DNA from: Hydrangea macrophylla
Lineage: Eukaryota; Streptophyta; Magnoliopsida; Cornales; Hydrangeaceae
Length of the DNA: 64,000 nt
NCBI GenBank assembly: GCA_033977485.1
Contig: CM066998.1
Span: 51,674,274-51,738,273 of the forward strand
Reading direction: 5' to 3'
Shown here: one piece after another, positions 9,477 to 21,284 of the stretch
Layout of the letters: each line of letters starts with the position of its first letter
Position numbering within the stretch: position 1 is the first letter of the stretch
Notes under the pieces: model-generated
Database searches by the model: none
What the model saw: the letters and a program-made list of their open reading frames with translations, nothing else
What the model was told of the DNA's origin: nothing
Translations under genes and position numbers: made by a program

Positions 9477-12400
9477 TGTGGACACGCGGAATTCCACTCC
9501 TTTCGATCGTTTTGAGATCGTTTTGAAAGGAAAAAAGAAAAGGTCTGTTGAAAACAGATACAGAGTCGCCACTTGGTCTTTAAGGAACCAAGAAACCTAA
9601 TTTAACTCACCCAAACGGATAAAGGGCACCGGCCTTTCAAAACCAAAGAACTTGGCTCGGGCTTTTTGTACGAGAGAGGAAGGAGCTTTTGTCACGACTA
9701 AAACACCCTCAACTCGCCCCATCTTTCGACGGGCCTCAATTAGCATCCAAATAATAATCTTATACTATGTATGGTTCGACAATTAATACTATGATAATAT
9801 ATTACATCACACAAGAATTTTGAAATGGAAGATCAAAAGATAAGATATCATTCATAAGATCTAAGCGAAATATCACACGATGCAAAAGTGAAAGATCACA
9901 CAAATAAACCTAGGAAAAATCGTCTAATCATATATCAAGTAATTAAGTTTCCCTAATCTAAAGGGGACATGAATTGTTATTGAAACAAATAATCAAAGAA
10001 ATCTAAATATGCTTAGCAAGCTAGTATGATACATGTTAATCTTTGAGAAAAGAAAACCTCTCAATTCCCAGGACGGATGAGAAAGGATGATTAGATCGAG
10101 GGGAAACATGAACGTATGATCAAGCTCATTCCTTATAATCTTCTTAGATTAGGAGTCACAAAAGCCCCAAATCTTTGCATGGATGCAATGTATGTATCTA
10201 AAATGTGCCAAGGTTGTAGTGTGTTTTGTGTTCATGGATTTCTAGAATGACTTAGAAGTCTAGAATGTATATGTATGAATGAAGGAAATCATTATGGGAT
10301 GTGTACAAATGTAGTATGAACTACTTCCTAAGACATGAGCTAATTTGAAATACATATAAGCATCAAATCAAAGGATGGAATTAAAAGTGTGCTTACTGTG
10401 AATAGTGGACAGAACAGTAGCATGATCTTTTGGAAATTGAAAAGAGGGGTTAGGAGTGTTTTCAATGCATGATTTTTTATGGAGATCTTCCTTATTGTAT
10501 CTAGAACACAACCCAAAAAGCCAATATTTAATAACTATTACAGATTGAGAGAAATCAAATGAACAATAGAGGTTACTCAGAAACAGAGTTTGTACTGTCG
10601 ACTGAAATGTCGAAAAATCTTAGAAAATGAAAACAAATGATCTAGGGGCCCATTTTATACAGAAGGTTTCCTAAGACACTTTAATTTAAGGGAAAAATTA
10701 GTTGGGAGCACCTCTTTTGGAAAAGTTGTCTATAAAACAGATTGAAAGTCAGCCAAGCTGCTGTGACAGCAGAGGCAGAATACCTGAAGAGAATGTTTGG
10801 ACCAAAATGGAACATTTCCATGCATCTCCAAGTCAAAACAAAAATCATGGGTGTTCTGTAATGAGTTAGGAAGACTTTCCAAGTGGTCTTGCATTCATAC
10901 ATTAAGTATTGAGTTCTAGAGAAATCATTGAAGTCAAATTACTCACTTTTTTGGGAGTTTTAAGACAAAGCTAGGGTTTTATTCCTTTAAATCAAGATGA
11001 GGGTTCAAGAGGGGGGGGGGGGGGGGGGGGGGTTGAAATGGGGCTTTTGAAAGCATATTTTCAATACTTGATGAAGATTAAAACCACTTAGAATATCAAC
11101 ATTTAACTCACATTAAGAACCTCCAAGATTATTGGAGAACATTATTTCCATTTTAAAGATAACCTCAAGAATACATAGGAAAGTATTGAGGTTATGATCA
11201 TCATCTATCAAACATGTTTTTGAAGTTAAGAGCTACTATCCATAAGGATTCACTCACCTCAAACTTCATGTCATCATCTAGATGATGATAGACTAGTAAG
11301 TAAATAAAGAAAAACAAAAAAAAAAAGAAATGAGGTAAGAAGAGATGAACATATATATAATCAGCAAGTAAATAGCAATCAATAGATGATATTTATGATG
11401 ATCTTGGACTTGTAGTTTGGTGTTTCACTCATATATGGTGACATTGGACATGGAAGTAGATTTCTCTCTCTTAAATACCCACTAGAATGGTAGTTGGGTG
11501 TATTAAATATTAAGTAAATGGAAGTAATGAAGTAAAAACAAAGTTTAGAACTCACTCTCTTGTTGAAAATCAAAGAAGGAAGCTTCTTTCTCTCTATTCT
11601 AACCTTATCTCTACAACTTTCTCTCTAAAAACTCTTCAATACTTGTATTTGACACCCCCAAAATGAGTAGTCAAAGGGGGTTTATATAGGCCAATGTGGG
11701 GTGGATTTGGGATTTAGAAAGTACTCCCATTGGTCCTAAACATCTGAAAACATAGAACTATGTCGTTTTGATTTCAAATTAATCAAAATGGACCCCCAAA
11801 AATATTTACAAAAGTGTACTATTCTGGAGGAAAGTGCCGTGGTGGCACTGGGCATGTGCCGCGGCGGCACTGCTCCTCATTCGTCCAGATATTTCCTTTT
11901 AGGCCCCCAGAGGTTCCGGTATTCGCGAAAAGGCCCTATTTCGTCCGAAATACACAGAAAATGCATACGAACTCCAAATTGAGATTGTGATATACCGTTG
12001 GAAAGGTAATGGAGTCTACTTTACATAAAAAAAAAATAGTTCGGAGATAGGTTACTTCAAAAAGTTTTGCGATATTCATGATAAAAAGCCGATTTGATCG
12101 CCTTTTTCGCCTTCGGAAATTCATAATAAATTCGTTTTAGATCAAGAAATTATGTGCAATATACCATTGGAAATCTATTGATCTCTAGTATTTATGAAAA
12201 ATGTTTGAAAATTGTTGCGGCGCTCCATTTTTAAAGTTAACTTTTGGTCAAACCGGTCAATCCTGGGATTCCCGGGAAGTTTTGGGAATCTCTGGGAGAT
12301 CCCAGGAGCTGACGTTTTCGTCCGATTTTCTTTTAAAACTCATTTTAATACTTTTCACACGATCTAGAATGATCACGGAACTTTCGGCGAATTCGAATGA

Positions 12401-12732
12401 TTTTGGTCAAACCTTGGTCAAACCTTGGTCAAACTGGTCAACGGGGACTTTTCGAGAACTTCTGGAACTTCTGGGGGTCTCTGGGAGCTGACGATTTCAT
12501 CTGGTTTTGCTTAAAAACTTATTTTATGACTTTATTTACGACATAGCATGTCTCCAGAACTTTTCGGTCCAAATCTTGGAGTTTTCGGGCTTTCGGGGGC
12601 ATTTTGGTCATTCTGAGCATTTTGAGAGAGAGAACTAACTTCCAGGTGTCCGTTTTGTGTCTTTTCGATCATCGTGAACCACCAAGCTATGGGTCTCCTA
12701 AATCTGATAGCCGACAAAATGGAGTGTCTACA
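9477..12732 (-). repeat. Element 2 3' LTR
   Basis: Aligns along its length with 37391-40666. It contains a run of 22 G at 11011-11032, a minus-strand TATA motif (CCTATATAAA, 11681-11690), and two copies of a GTGCCGCGGCGGCAC-type palindrome at 11833-11872 (the first decayed by two C-to-T changes). Short ORFs inside it are not genes. Confidence 0.93.
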
Positions 12733-12750
12733 GTTTGCCCCTCTTTGGCA
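12733..12750 (-). promoter_or_regulatory. Element 2 polypurine tract
   Basis: On the minus strand GCCAAAGAGGGGCAAAC immediately precedes the LTR start TGTAGACAC. Position and composition fit the plus-strand primer. Versions of AGGGGCAAAC recur in the tandem repeats at 15180-15420. Confidence 0.8.
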
Positions 12751-13257
12751 TGAACTTGCGAAGCAACGCATGTCGCAAGCGAGTGCCAAAGCTCTGAAGA
12801 GACAGGTCTTTTGGAGGCTATAGATTTAGGATAAAAGCGTTGCAAAAGATGCAAGGATGAAAAAACATGATGTTGAGGTCAGCACTGGTCGTGCTCTACG
12901 TGAGTTGCCTACGTATCCCAAGGGAATCAGACCAGGACGTAGTTCGGGGCACACATGCAAAAACACAATAATCAGGCGGATGCTATGCTATGAGAATGAT
13001 ATGCAATGTATGGATGTGATATGAATTGTGTCATGAGTCCTATCATGCCTAGTGTTCTGATCTTAGTATGAGCAGGTGTTGTGAGTTGTGCCACTCTGAG
13101 TGGGCTGGTGTTGTGCTAGTGTTTGCGATTGTGATGTGGTGGATGACTCGGATAAGGACATCAAGGTTTAGAAGACTCTGGGTCTAGGGGTAAACTTCTG
13201 GAATTTGGGAAGTGTGCTTTGTAAGAGAAGTGGATCAAACGCAGGGTCCTCGAGGAT

Positions 13258-13590
13258 GATAACTAAAGATGACCGACAAGTGAGGGAGTTTATGATAAGT
13301 GAGGAGGCTCGCGATAAGTGAGGTAGCTCACGATAACTGACAGGTGAGATAACCAGAATGAGGAAGCTCACGAGCGACAAGTGAGAAAGCTCCCGATGAC
13401 CGACAGGTGAGAAAGCTCATGATAAGTGACATGCGAGGGAGCTCAAGATAACCGACAGGTGAGGAAGCTCATGATAGCTGATAGGTGAGGAAGCTCATAA
13501 TAATTGAGTGGTGAGAAAGCTCACGAATTTGGACAAGGGAGTGAGGAGGGCCACGATGACTGACAGGTGAGAAAGCTCATGATGATCAGT
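13258..13590. repeat. Degenerate ~25-35-bp tandem repeat
   Basis: Irregular repeats of a unit containing GACAGGTGAG and AAGCTCATGAT, about ten copies with variable spacing, in the 3' non-coding part of element 2. No coding potential. Confidence 0.65.
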
Positions 13591-13879
13591 GGACACGGAG
13601 CCTTAAATTGTGAATAGACAATGCTTGCCCTGGGAATCGGGGTGATTTGACTGCGGGTGGTGCTTAAAAAAATGTTTATGGAGTGTTTGCCGCTCCTAGT
13701 GGGCTTTGTGATTTGTGTATGTCACAACCGATGAGCTATATGCCAATTTGTTGTGTTTGGTGAGTGAAGTGACCCTCTAGACATGACTCGGCTCCCCTTA
13801 ATCGTGACACTATGGACTCGGTGACTTTCAGATTCTGAACTGTGCTTCTCAAATTTCAATGATGACCCTCCATTCTCAA

Positions 13880-14560
13880 TGGGGCTTATGTTGTTCCTCA
13901 AATCTTTGACGGTGCTTCTCAATGCTTCTTGATTCTCAACGGTGTTCTTCAAACCTTAACGATGATCCTCAAATCTTCAGTGATGATCCTCGACTTTTCG
14001 ATGATTCTTCTCAACTCTTTTGATGCTTCTCAACACATTTGATGCTCCTTCAACGATGCTCCTCAACACATCTGATGTTCCTCGATGCTCCGACAATGAT
14101 TCTCAACTCTCTTGATGTTCCTCGATGCCCCGACAATGATTCTCAACTCTCTTGATGTTCCTCAATGCTCCATCAATGCTTCTCAACTTTTCTGATGTTC
14201 CTCGACACATCTGATGCTCCTCCTCAACAATGATCCTCAACACGTCTGATGCTCCTTCACTCTTCAAAGATGCTTCTGAACAAATTTGATGCTCCTCAAC
14301 TCTTCAACGATGTTCCTCCACATATCTGTTGCTCCTCGGCACTTCAGGGATGTTCCTCAACATATCCGATGCCCCTCGATACATCTGATGCTCCTCAACA
14401 ACACACTTGGACTTTGAACCCTAAACACCTCAACAACACATCTTATCAAAACATCTGGACTCTGAGCCCTAAAACACATCTTATCAACACTCCTCATCAA
14501 CACATCCAGACTTTGGGCCCTAAAACACCTCAACAACACGTCTCATCGACACACCTCATC
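13880..14560. repeat. Degenerate repeats of GATG(C/T)TCCTCAAC type
   Basis: Many imperfect copies of a short unit such as GATGCTCCTCAACACATCT or CGATGTTCCTC over about 680 bp, in element 2. A 126-codon plus-strand ORF (14249-14629) only reflects the repeat composition. Confidence 0.65.
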
Positions 14561-15179
14561 AACACATCAGCAATAGTTTCTTGGTGTTGGCGATATTTCT
14601 TTCGATCAGCCGCCTTGAGAAACAACTAGCAGTTTGTAGTTTACAACCACTTACGAGTTTATGCCATAAAGATGATTAGTACTCGTACTTGGGACACTTT
14701 TGATGTTGTGACCTTGACTGGTGCAGTGATGGTGTTTGGTACTTCTGCTTGTATCAGGAATCACCTTAAACCCACACATCTGAGACCATCAGGACGGACG
14801 GACTTGACAGGAATGACAATGACGAGGAAAGTTGGGTTAGTTTATATGAATCCTCGATCTCTGACACAATTTTGATCAGATTACTACTGACTCAAACAAA
14901 GAAGGATTGACTCAGACATGAAATTCTCAAATTGCCATGATCCAATGTGCCTTCGTCATGAATGATGTACCGATCATATTTTATGTTCACTCCTCATCTT
15001 AATATGACAGCACTTTGCTGATAAATTTGATTTTTGAAAATTCCTCACTATTGATCTAATCAATTCTCTACTTCTCCCAAGAAGATGCTTTGAATTAGTG
15101 CCTTAGATTTTAGAGGAAAATATGATCTATTTCAAAATTTTCAAAACAATTTGGTAACTTGAAAACTCGCCCTCGGTGT

Positions 15180-15420
15180 GAAGGGATTGTGTTAGGCAAA
15201 CGGAGTTTGCCCCTAGTTTGAGGTGTACAAAGTGGGATTCATAAGCAAACGAGGTGGGTGATCGAAGTTTTTCCCTAGTTTGGATGATGGTTTATTGGAG
15301 GTTTTGGGCAAACGAGGTAGGTGGCCGAAGTTTGCCCCTTGTATGAAGGGTAGATAGTAAAAGTCAGGCAAACGAGGTGGGTAGCCGAAGTTTGCCCCTA
15401 GTGTGGAAGGTGATTTCTGG
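15180..15420. repeat. Tandem ~60-bp repeats with polypurine-tract-like segments
   Basis: Four imperfect copies of a unit with GCAAACGAGGTGGGTGGCCG followed by AAGTTTGCCCCTAGT. On the minus strand each gives (A/T)AGGGGCAAAC, resembling the polypurine tract at 12733-12750. Confidence 0.7.
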
Positions 15421-16889
15421 CTTGAGGCAAGGACCATGACTTTAATCTCTCAAATGCTCATAACTTTTGCCTAGGCACCAGTGAGGTGACCTAGCGAGCT
15501 CTTTTCTCTCTTTTGTTATTGCTCACTTTGGATTTAGCTCTAATTTTTGCCTTGGCGTCCTTTCGGATTTTCGACTTAGTGAGCCATCCTTCTTCTTCTT
15601 CTTTTTTTTTTTTTTAAAGTCTGCCTACGTACCCTCGAGAGGGGATCAGGTCCAACGTAGTTCGGGCCAAAGTCTTGAAGAAAAGGGGGTTGATTATGAT
15701 GGTGTCGACCGAACCGATGCGGTTGCCTACGTATCCCCGAGTAGGAATCAGGTCGAGCGTAGTTCAAGGCAAGGCTTGAAGGAAATTAGTTTTTCAAAAC
15801 AATCGTCATACAAGTTCAACTTTGGGTCACTTGTGATAGCCCTGAATAAGAGGATTCAATTTCGATCTCCCTTTCTTTTTCTTTTTCTTTTTCTTTTGAG
15901 GATTGATCCTTTTCACTTTCGCCTAGCCAGTTAATTTTTCTTTTGACATAGTCGATTCATGTGAGATCTTTTGATCACGATCTCAAAATTTCATAATGTG
16001 CATGTTAGCTCTCAGAATTTGTTTGTGGTCGTTCGGAGCTTTTTGAAATATGATCTAGACACATTCTTGTGATGTACCTTGAAGTGTACAATTCTCTGTA
16101 TCACCAAAATTTTCTTTCTTTTATTTTCTCTATCATTTTAACTGGCTAGGGTCAGGTCTTGGAAATCAGTACCTTTTTAGCTCTAACTTTTGCCTAGGCG
16201 CCCTTTCGGGTTTTCAACCTAGCGAGCTTTTCTTTTCTTTTCTTTCCTTTCTTTTTTTTTTTTTTTTTTTTTTGAAGGGAGAAGAAACTCATTGAAATGT
16301 TTGGCTACCAACAAGGACAAAGTCTGCATTGAACAGACTTGTATGGCTCTTAATTGGATTGGGCTCAAGGCTTTGAAATGGTGGAAAAGGGTGTTGGGCA
16401 AGCCCCAAATCAGTCTCAGGTATGCCTTTTCGAGATTTGAGCAAAAGCATCTTTAAAATTCTTAAAGTAAGACTTTTCAATTCTTGGCTCTTCTTTGGTG
16501 TCAGCGCGAAATTAACTTTGACCTTTTTAGGATTCTTTTATTTTTGTTTGATGCAAAAATGTATTAGCAGAGTAATATCCATGGTAATTTGAAAAGTGAC
16601 ATTTCAGTTCAATGATTCATGCATTTATGGCTCAACACATCAGATTAGGCAAAATGAGATTTCATTCCATCAGAAGAGAAGGATGACATTACAGACTCAC
16701 AACAACTTGATGACAGACAGACTCAACTACAAGACCAAACTTGAAATAGACTCAAAACATAGAAGAGAGTTGACTTGGTCTCAAATGGAGTGTCACGGTG
16801 ACTCGCTTATTCTTTTTATTATACCCTTTTTTCTTAGCAGAAGTTCCAAACACCATCACTTCACCGCGTAGCTTCAACAATCATTGGTC

Positions 16890-17949
16890 TCAATGAAGGG
16901 GATCATTTGAAAGGATATGCCAGGGGCTTAGGTTCAATGAAGCTGACATTTTGGTTGACATAGGGTTGGATGGGTGGTGGCTCGATGATTCTTTGGTCAA
17001 TGAGGTCTTGGATATCATGGCGGAGACGTATGCACCGGTCAGTGTCGTGGCCTGGGCCTTGGTGGTAGGCACATTGCTTGGACAGGTCACAGTTAGGTGG
17101 GGGATCGGCAAGAGGCTGAAGGAGTTGGAGGTGGCCCTTTTTCAGCAGGCGGCCTAAGGCTACGGAGGTGGAGATATCTAGCTTAGAAAATTCACGGGGT
17201 ACCCTATTTTGGTAAGGGCGGCTAGGCGAGCTGGTTTGGTTTCTGAGCTGGTATGGTTAGGGAGAATAGGCCATGGGTTGGTTACTAAGGGCACTGACTT
17301 CCGAAGGGTTTCGAGAGTAGTCGGGCCTCTTGGACTGTCTTTGTGATTCTTCATTCTTGATTTTTCCTTCCCTGATTGCATCCTCAATTCTAGTCCCAAT
17401 CTCGAACAGCTCTTCAAATGTTGAGATGGACTGGTAGAATAGTTTCTCATGATATAGCGGTTGTAGATTCCTGATCAACATCCGAACTTGTTCCTTTTTA
17501 ACTGGTCGGTGGGTCATCTGGGCCACTTTATTCCTCCATCTACTCAAGAACGCAGTGAAGGACTCATTGAAATTTTGTCGGGTGGTCTCCAGGTCCCGGA
17601 TGGTGACATCAAACTCTTGGTTGTAAGAGTAGTGATCAATAAAAGTTCTAACAACATCTTCCCAGACTCGGGTCTTGGAGGCTTCAAGGGTTAGGAACCA
17701 GGATAGTACGGCATTCTTAAGGGTTTGAGGGAACAGCATAACTATGTGCTCATGAGTGCATCCCATAGATTGGAAGATGTTCAAGCATAACTTGATGTGA
17801 ATTTTTGGATTCCCAGTTCCATCGAAGCGGTCAATTTCTGGCATTTTGAAGTTCTCAGGCAGTTTCACTTTGACGGGTTCGAACAGGCCTTCAAGGTCTA
17901 GCATGTAATCATCAACCCCTTTGCTCTTCTTTATCACACTTTCCAGCTT
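16890..17949 (-). pseudogene. Element 2 gag, C-terminal part, decayed
   Basis: Minus-strand Tat/Ogre-type gag. The open stretch 17257-17937 includes LPENFKMPEIDRFDGTGNPK, AVLSWFLTLE and DLETTRQNFNESFTAFLSRW, core gag features of this lineage. Beyond a frame change a conserved C-terminal segment can be read at about 16950-17085 (CAYHQGPGHDTDRC then RHDIQDLID), a zinc-finger-like motif. Element 3 sits in the gene just upstream, at 17950-35738; the N-terminal part continues at 35739-36056. The protein would form the particle; it is not expressible from this copy. Confidence 0.82.
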
Positions 17950-17957
17950 CCAAAAAT

Positions 17958-19073
17958 TGATCTCGTCAGAATCAAGATATAAAAGTATGTTTATTTATGC
18001 TTCACTTTCAAAAGATTTGTAGTGTGGAAAGTAAAGGTCGAACCCACAGAGATTGTTACCTTTTAATCCGTTAATTACTACAATCTAATCTATCTAGTTA
18101 TAAGAAAATCGGAAGTTGCTTTGATTTAGGTTTTGGTTGTCACTACTACTTTAAACTATGAATTAAACTATGAAATTATGAGAATAAGATTTAAAATTAA
18201 ATCTAAGTAAACTTAAATGCAAAATTGGAAATTGGTTTAAATATAAGGAGATGGGATCTAGGATTACAAATCCACAACTAACTATGCATTAGGTATCTAT
18301 ACTTCTCATTTTAAGTTCTATGTTTGGATAGTTATGATCTATTGTAGCTACAAGCCCAATAGTATCGTCAAGAAGATATCGTTAGTTTGATCTAAGCATA
18401 ATCCATCTATGGTTCACATGAGTTATCTACCTATAACTAGGGTGTAGCATAACTCATCTTTCCTAAGCATGAATTATAAAAGATGTAAATATCACAATCA
18501 CATAAGCACCATTGTATGCAAATACTCCTATCAATCACAGAAATCAAGGACTATTGAGTTCAATAAGTATAAGGAAAAATCTAAGACAAGAATAGATCCA
18601 AAGTACTCTTGATTATTAACATTAAAAACTGATTATATAAAATCCACCAACATACAATCAATATCCATAAACATAAAATCTTAGAATAAAGAAGTGTAGA
18701 ATCCCCCTTTACATAGCTAGGGTTTCATTGAAACCCTAGATTAGGAGTTTTAGTTGCTCATGTTGGATAAAAGCATGAAGATGGAGTTGATGTAAGCCAT
18801 TAGAAACCTTCAAGCTTGCTCTTCCCTTTTCTCTTGCCTTCAATGACTGTATGTGAATGAATCTCTAGGTGTGTGTCCCCTCAAAAAACATAAAAACTAG
18901 ATATATATATAGAGTTTTCAAGAGAGTATCCAAGCTTTTCTCTCCCGAAACGGATTAAAACAGGTGTTATTTGCAATCTGGACGTCTTCAAACCGTTTCG
19001 TTTGCACAGGACTCTTCAGAAAACTGAAATACGCAACTCTGCTTTTTGTACGGATCGCTCGCGCGATCCGTGC
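17958..19073 (-). repeat. Element 3 left LTR, truncated
   Basis: Matches the 5' LTR from 34380 for about 1.1 kb but lacks the outer (U3) part. At 19051-19070 it ends in a perfect palindrome, CGGATCGCTCGCGCGATCCG, and then joins ORF sequence at 19074. On its outer side 8 bp (CCAAAAAT, 17950-17957) match the spacer plus first PBS bases found next to the complete LTR at 34372-34379. Confidence 0.85.
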
Positions 19074-19445
19074 GCCATCTATGGTGGTGGACAAGAAGGC
19101 GTGCTGGCTTAAAGATTGTTTATGGTAGCGGAGGTTTTGGTAGAAGAGGCGAACGAAGCGGGGATAACTAATTAGGTCGGGGTTTCTAAAATAGAGCTGT
19201 GGGGCCAGCTTTCGGGCAGCTAGGTTACTATGGCCCCACTTCGTGTCTTTATCAGACGCGAAGTACTCAGCATCTATGGCGGCCTCGTAATTGAGGCCGC
19301 GGGTAGCGTACTTAGGACCTAATTCGTTTGGGTTAGGGTCGTCTGGAGGAGGTGGTGGAGGTGGGTCAGTCTGTTTTTCTTTGCCTTTGGCTTTTTTCTG
19401 AGGCGGTTGGGAAGAAGAAGCGGATCGTACGGTTCTTTTGGTCAT
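18918..19445 (-). pseudogene. Truncated post-pol ORF fused to LTR sequence
   Basis: Reads MTKRTVRSASSSQ like the longer ORF at 24642-25937 and matches it from 19074 to 19445 with only a few base differences. At the junction (19073/19074) it runs into antisense-free LTR sequence, giving an artificial tail with YFSFLKSPVQ. Only the first ~124 residues are genuine. The 300-bp leader just upstream (19468-19770) suggests that in the source element this ORF directly followed the leader. Confidence 0.75.
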
Positions 19446-19467
19446 TTTGAAACAGGTTTGTACGATG

Positions 19468-19770
19468 TTTTTAGAAAAAAAAAAAAAAAAAGAAAGAAAA
19501 AAAGAAAAAAATAAAAGTATAATAATAGTTGAGAAACAAACATTGTAGTAGTTCTATAAATAAATGAAATAAGTTTTTCAATACTGTTCAATATTGCGTT
19601 CCTTTTGATTATAATTACATTTCGTTGAAATTTTGAGAATTAAGAGAATATATAATCAAATGTCTACTGAATCTATGAGAATACGTTATGAGGATTATAT
19701 ATTATCGGAATCATTGTTTTATATCTTATACTTGCATATCTTGTTGCACTACACGTAGTTATATGGATAC
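19468..19770 (-). repeat. Leader copy, inverted relative to 22680-22945
   Basis: From about 19515 to 19770 the sequence is the reverse complement of 22680-22945 with very few differences. At 22680 the leader directly follows a primer site, so this copy is 5' leader in minus orientation. Its inner edge (19770) ends about 10 bp short of the PBS. An A-rich run at 19472-19510 separates it from the ORF start. Confidence 0.85.
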
Positions 19771-21269
19771 ATATTAATATTGAACTGTAATATAACTTGG
19801 ATTTCTAAATAGTAAAAAGTGTGGAGACTAAACCCGGTGAGCTTTAGAGCCTATTATTCTTTGTGAGGGTTTAAAATTTATCGAATCTCTTTGACACATC
19901 GCACTATCTCGTTGATTGGTCTCATTATTTCTTCATTTTGATTGAAAGTCGAGTGAGTATTAGAATTACCATGTTAAAAAAAAAATATTTCCTTTTATAT
20001 TAGAACATTGAAAAAACATGTAACCTTAGAAAATGACACTAGGCCATCCGTTTTAATAAACCTTTTCGACCTTTGGCCTACCCATTATAAATATTTTTAT
20101 ATCCCTTGTTAACCCATTTGAGCCATTTTTATAAGCCATTTCTTTGTTCACCTATTATCCTACCCACTCCGATATGGAGTTTGCCACTATTAAATATTGC
20201 CTACCCTATGTCCAAAAGTAGTAGAGAATAGTTTTCATAAAGAAAGTGGGCTAGTAAACGACTAGAAAAAATTATGATGTATGGAGTAGTAAAAGAAGAG
20301 GAGTAATAAAAAAATATATATATATATATATATAGTTATTGAAAGAAAAGAAGGATATGATTCTCGTGAAAAAGATAAAACAAAAAAAAAAAAAAAAAAG
20401 AGAAGAAAAAAAAAGAGAGTGATATAAATAGTCGTTGTAGTAAAGCCCTTGCGTCACACATTAAGGCTATTCCTAGATACTTACGGACTTTTTGAATCCT
20501 TTTACCTTTCTTTTCTAAGCCTTAACCCTTGACCAATGTTACAACCCGTATAAAGTCCTAGTCGATTCTATGGAAACATGATTTGAAAATGTTACCGATA
20601 AGGAAAAGGAAGTAAAAGCATGGTAGTAATGATATTTGCTTGACGATCGAAATCTATCTATGAGACTAGTTTATTTCTGTCGTGTCGTACGTTGTTGAAA
20701 GTAGTATGCGAATTTATTTGCTTTGCACAATAATTCCTTCTCGCATATTTATATAAATGAGTGATTACACCTGTTTCGAAGAGAATCTATTTTAGAGTGT
20801 AATTAACAACGTGAGATTTGCAGTTGAAGCATCACTAGATAGTTATCTGGTTTATATTCTAAGTTCATAGTTGCCGTGTATCCACTTGACTACTATTTCA
20901 CACACATGCGAGTCTTCGATATATTTTATTGATTCTGGTGATATATGTTTTCAGATTATTTTTCATAAGGTAGGAAGGCATACGATTGTTTCACTCTTGA
21001 TAATTTAAAAGTTTCATTTGAGGGTGATTGTATCTAAAGAGGATGTGATATTGAAATATTTAAAATTTTGAATTAAATCTTTACAAGTTAATAAATATGG
21101 TTGTGGGTGACTTGTTGACGAGAACCCTCACGAGACTTCACTCGTCCGACTAGGGACACCTAGAGGTTTAAAAGGCTTGTTGCACAAGCTAAGTGCAATC
21201 GTTATCCATACGAAAATGGAGTAGGAATTTTATTATTAATAGTTTTATGATTATTCTTTTTACGAAAAT
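19771..21269 (+). other. 3' non-coding region of an inverted Athila-like element
   Basis: About 1.5 kb ending at a polypurine tract and LTR in plus orientation. No ORF is credible; short frames come from T-rich and AT-repeat runs (20319-20335, 20380-20415). Near its end lies the conserved three-hairpin element (21123-21201). No second copy of most of this region is present in the window. Confidence 0.7.
21123..21201 (+). other. Conserved three-hairpin 3'UTR element, inverted copy in element 3
   Basis: Aligns with the minus strand of 3764-3841 in element 1 over its full length, with one- or two-base gaps and about ten differences. Hairpins: ACGAG-(6)-CTCGT, CTAGG-(4)-CCTAG and TTGCAC-(7)-GTGCAA. 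It ends about 70 nt before the polypurine tract. Confidence 0.6.
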
Positions 21270-21284
21270 GTAGGTTTGGGGGTG
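21270..21284 (+). promoter_or_regulatory. Polypurine tract in plus orientation
   Basis: GTAGGTTTGGGGGTG directly precedes the LTR start TGATTGGGAG. It shows that the LTR to its right is the 3' LTR of the sequence to its left. Confidence 0.75.

Larger units (their letters stand above)
12751..16889 (-). other. Element 2 region between gag and 3' LTR, no pol
   Basis: About 4.1 kb where an autonomous Tat/Ogre element would carry pol. All frames are short and none shows RT, RNase H or integrase motifs. It holds several repeat families: a TGCCTACGTATCC...CGTAGTTC block at about 12907, 15625 and 15724; a TTTTGCCT(A/T)GGC...AGCGAGC block at about 15465, 15545 and 16186; and the three tandem arrays listed separately. 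CT- and T-rich runs occur at 15590-15616, 15868-15898 and 16226-16273. Confidence 0.7.

Noticed and set aside
14249..14629. 126-codon ORF
   Set aside because: It follows the GATGCTCCTCAAC repeats and has repeat-derived composition.
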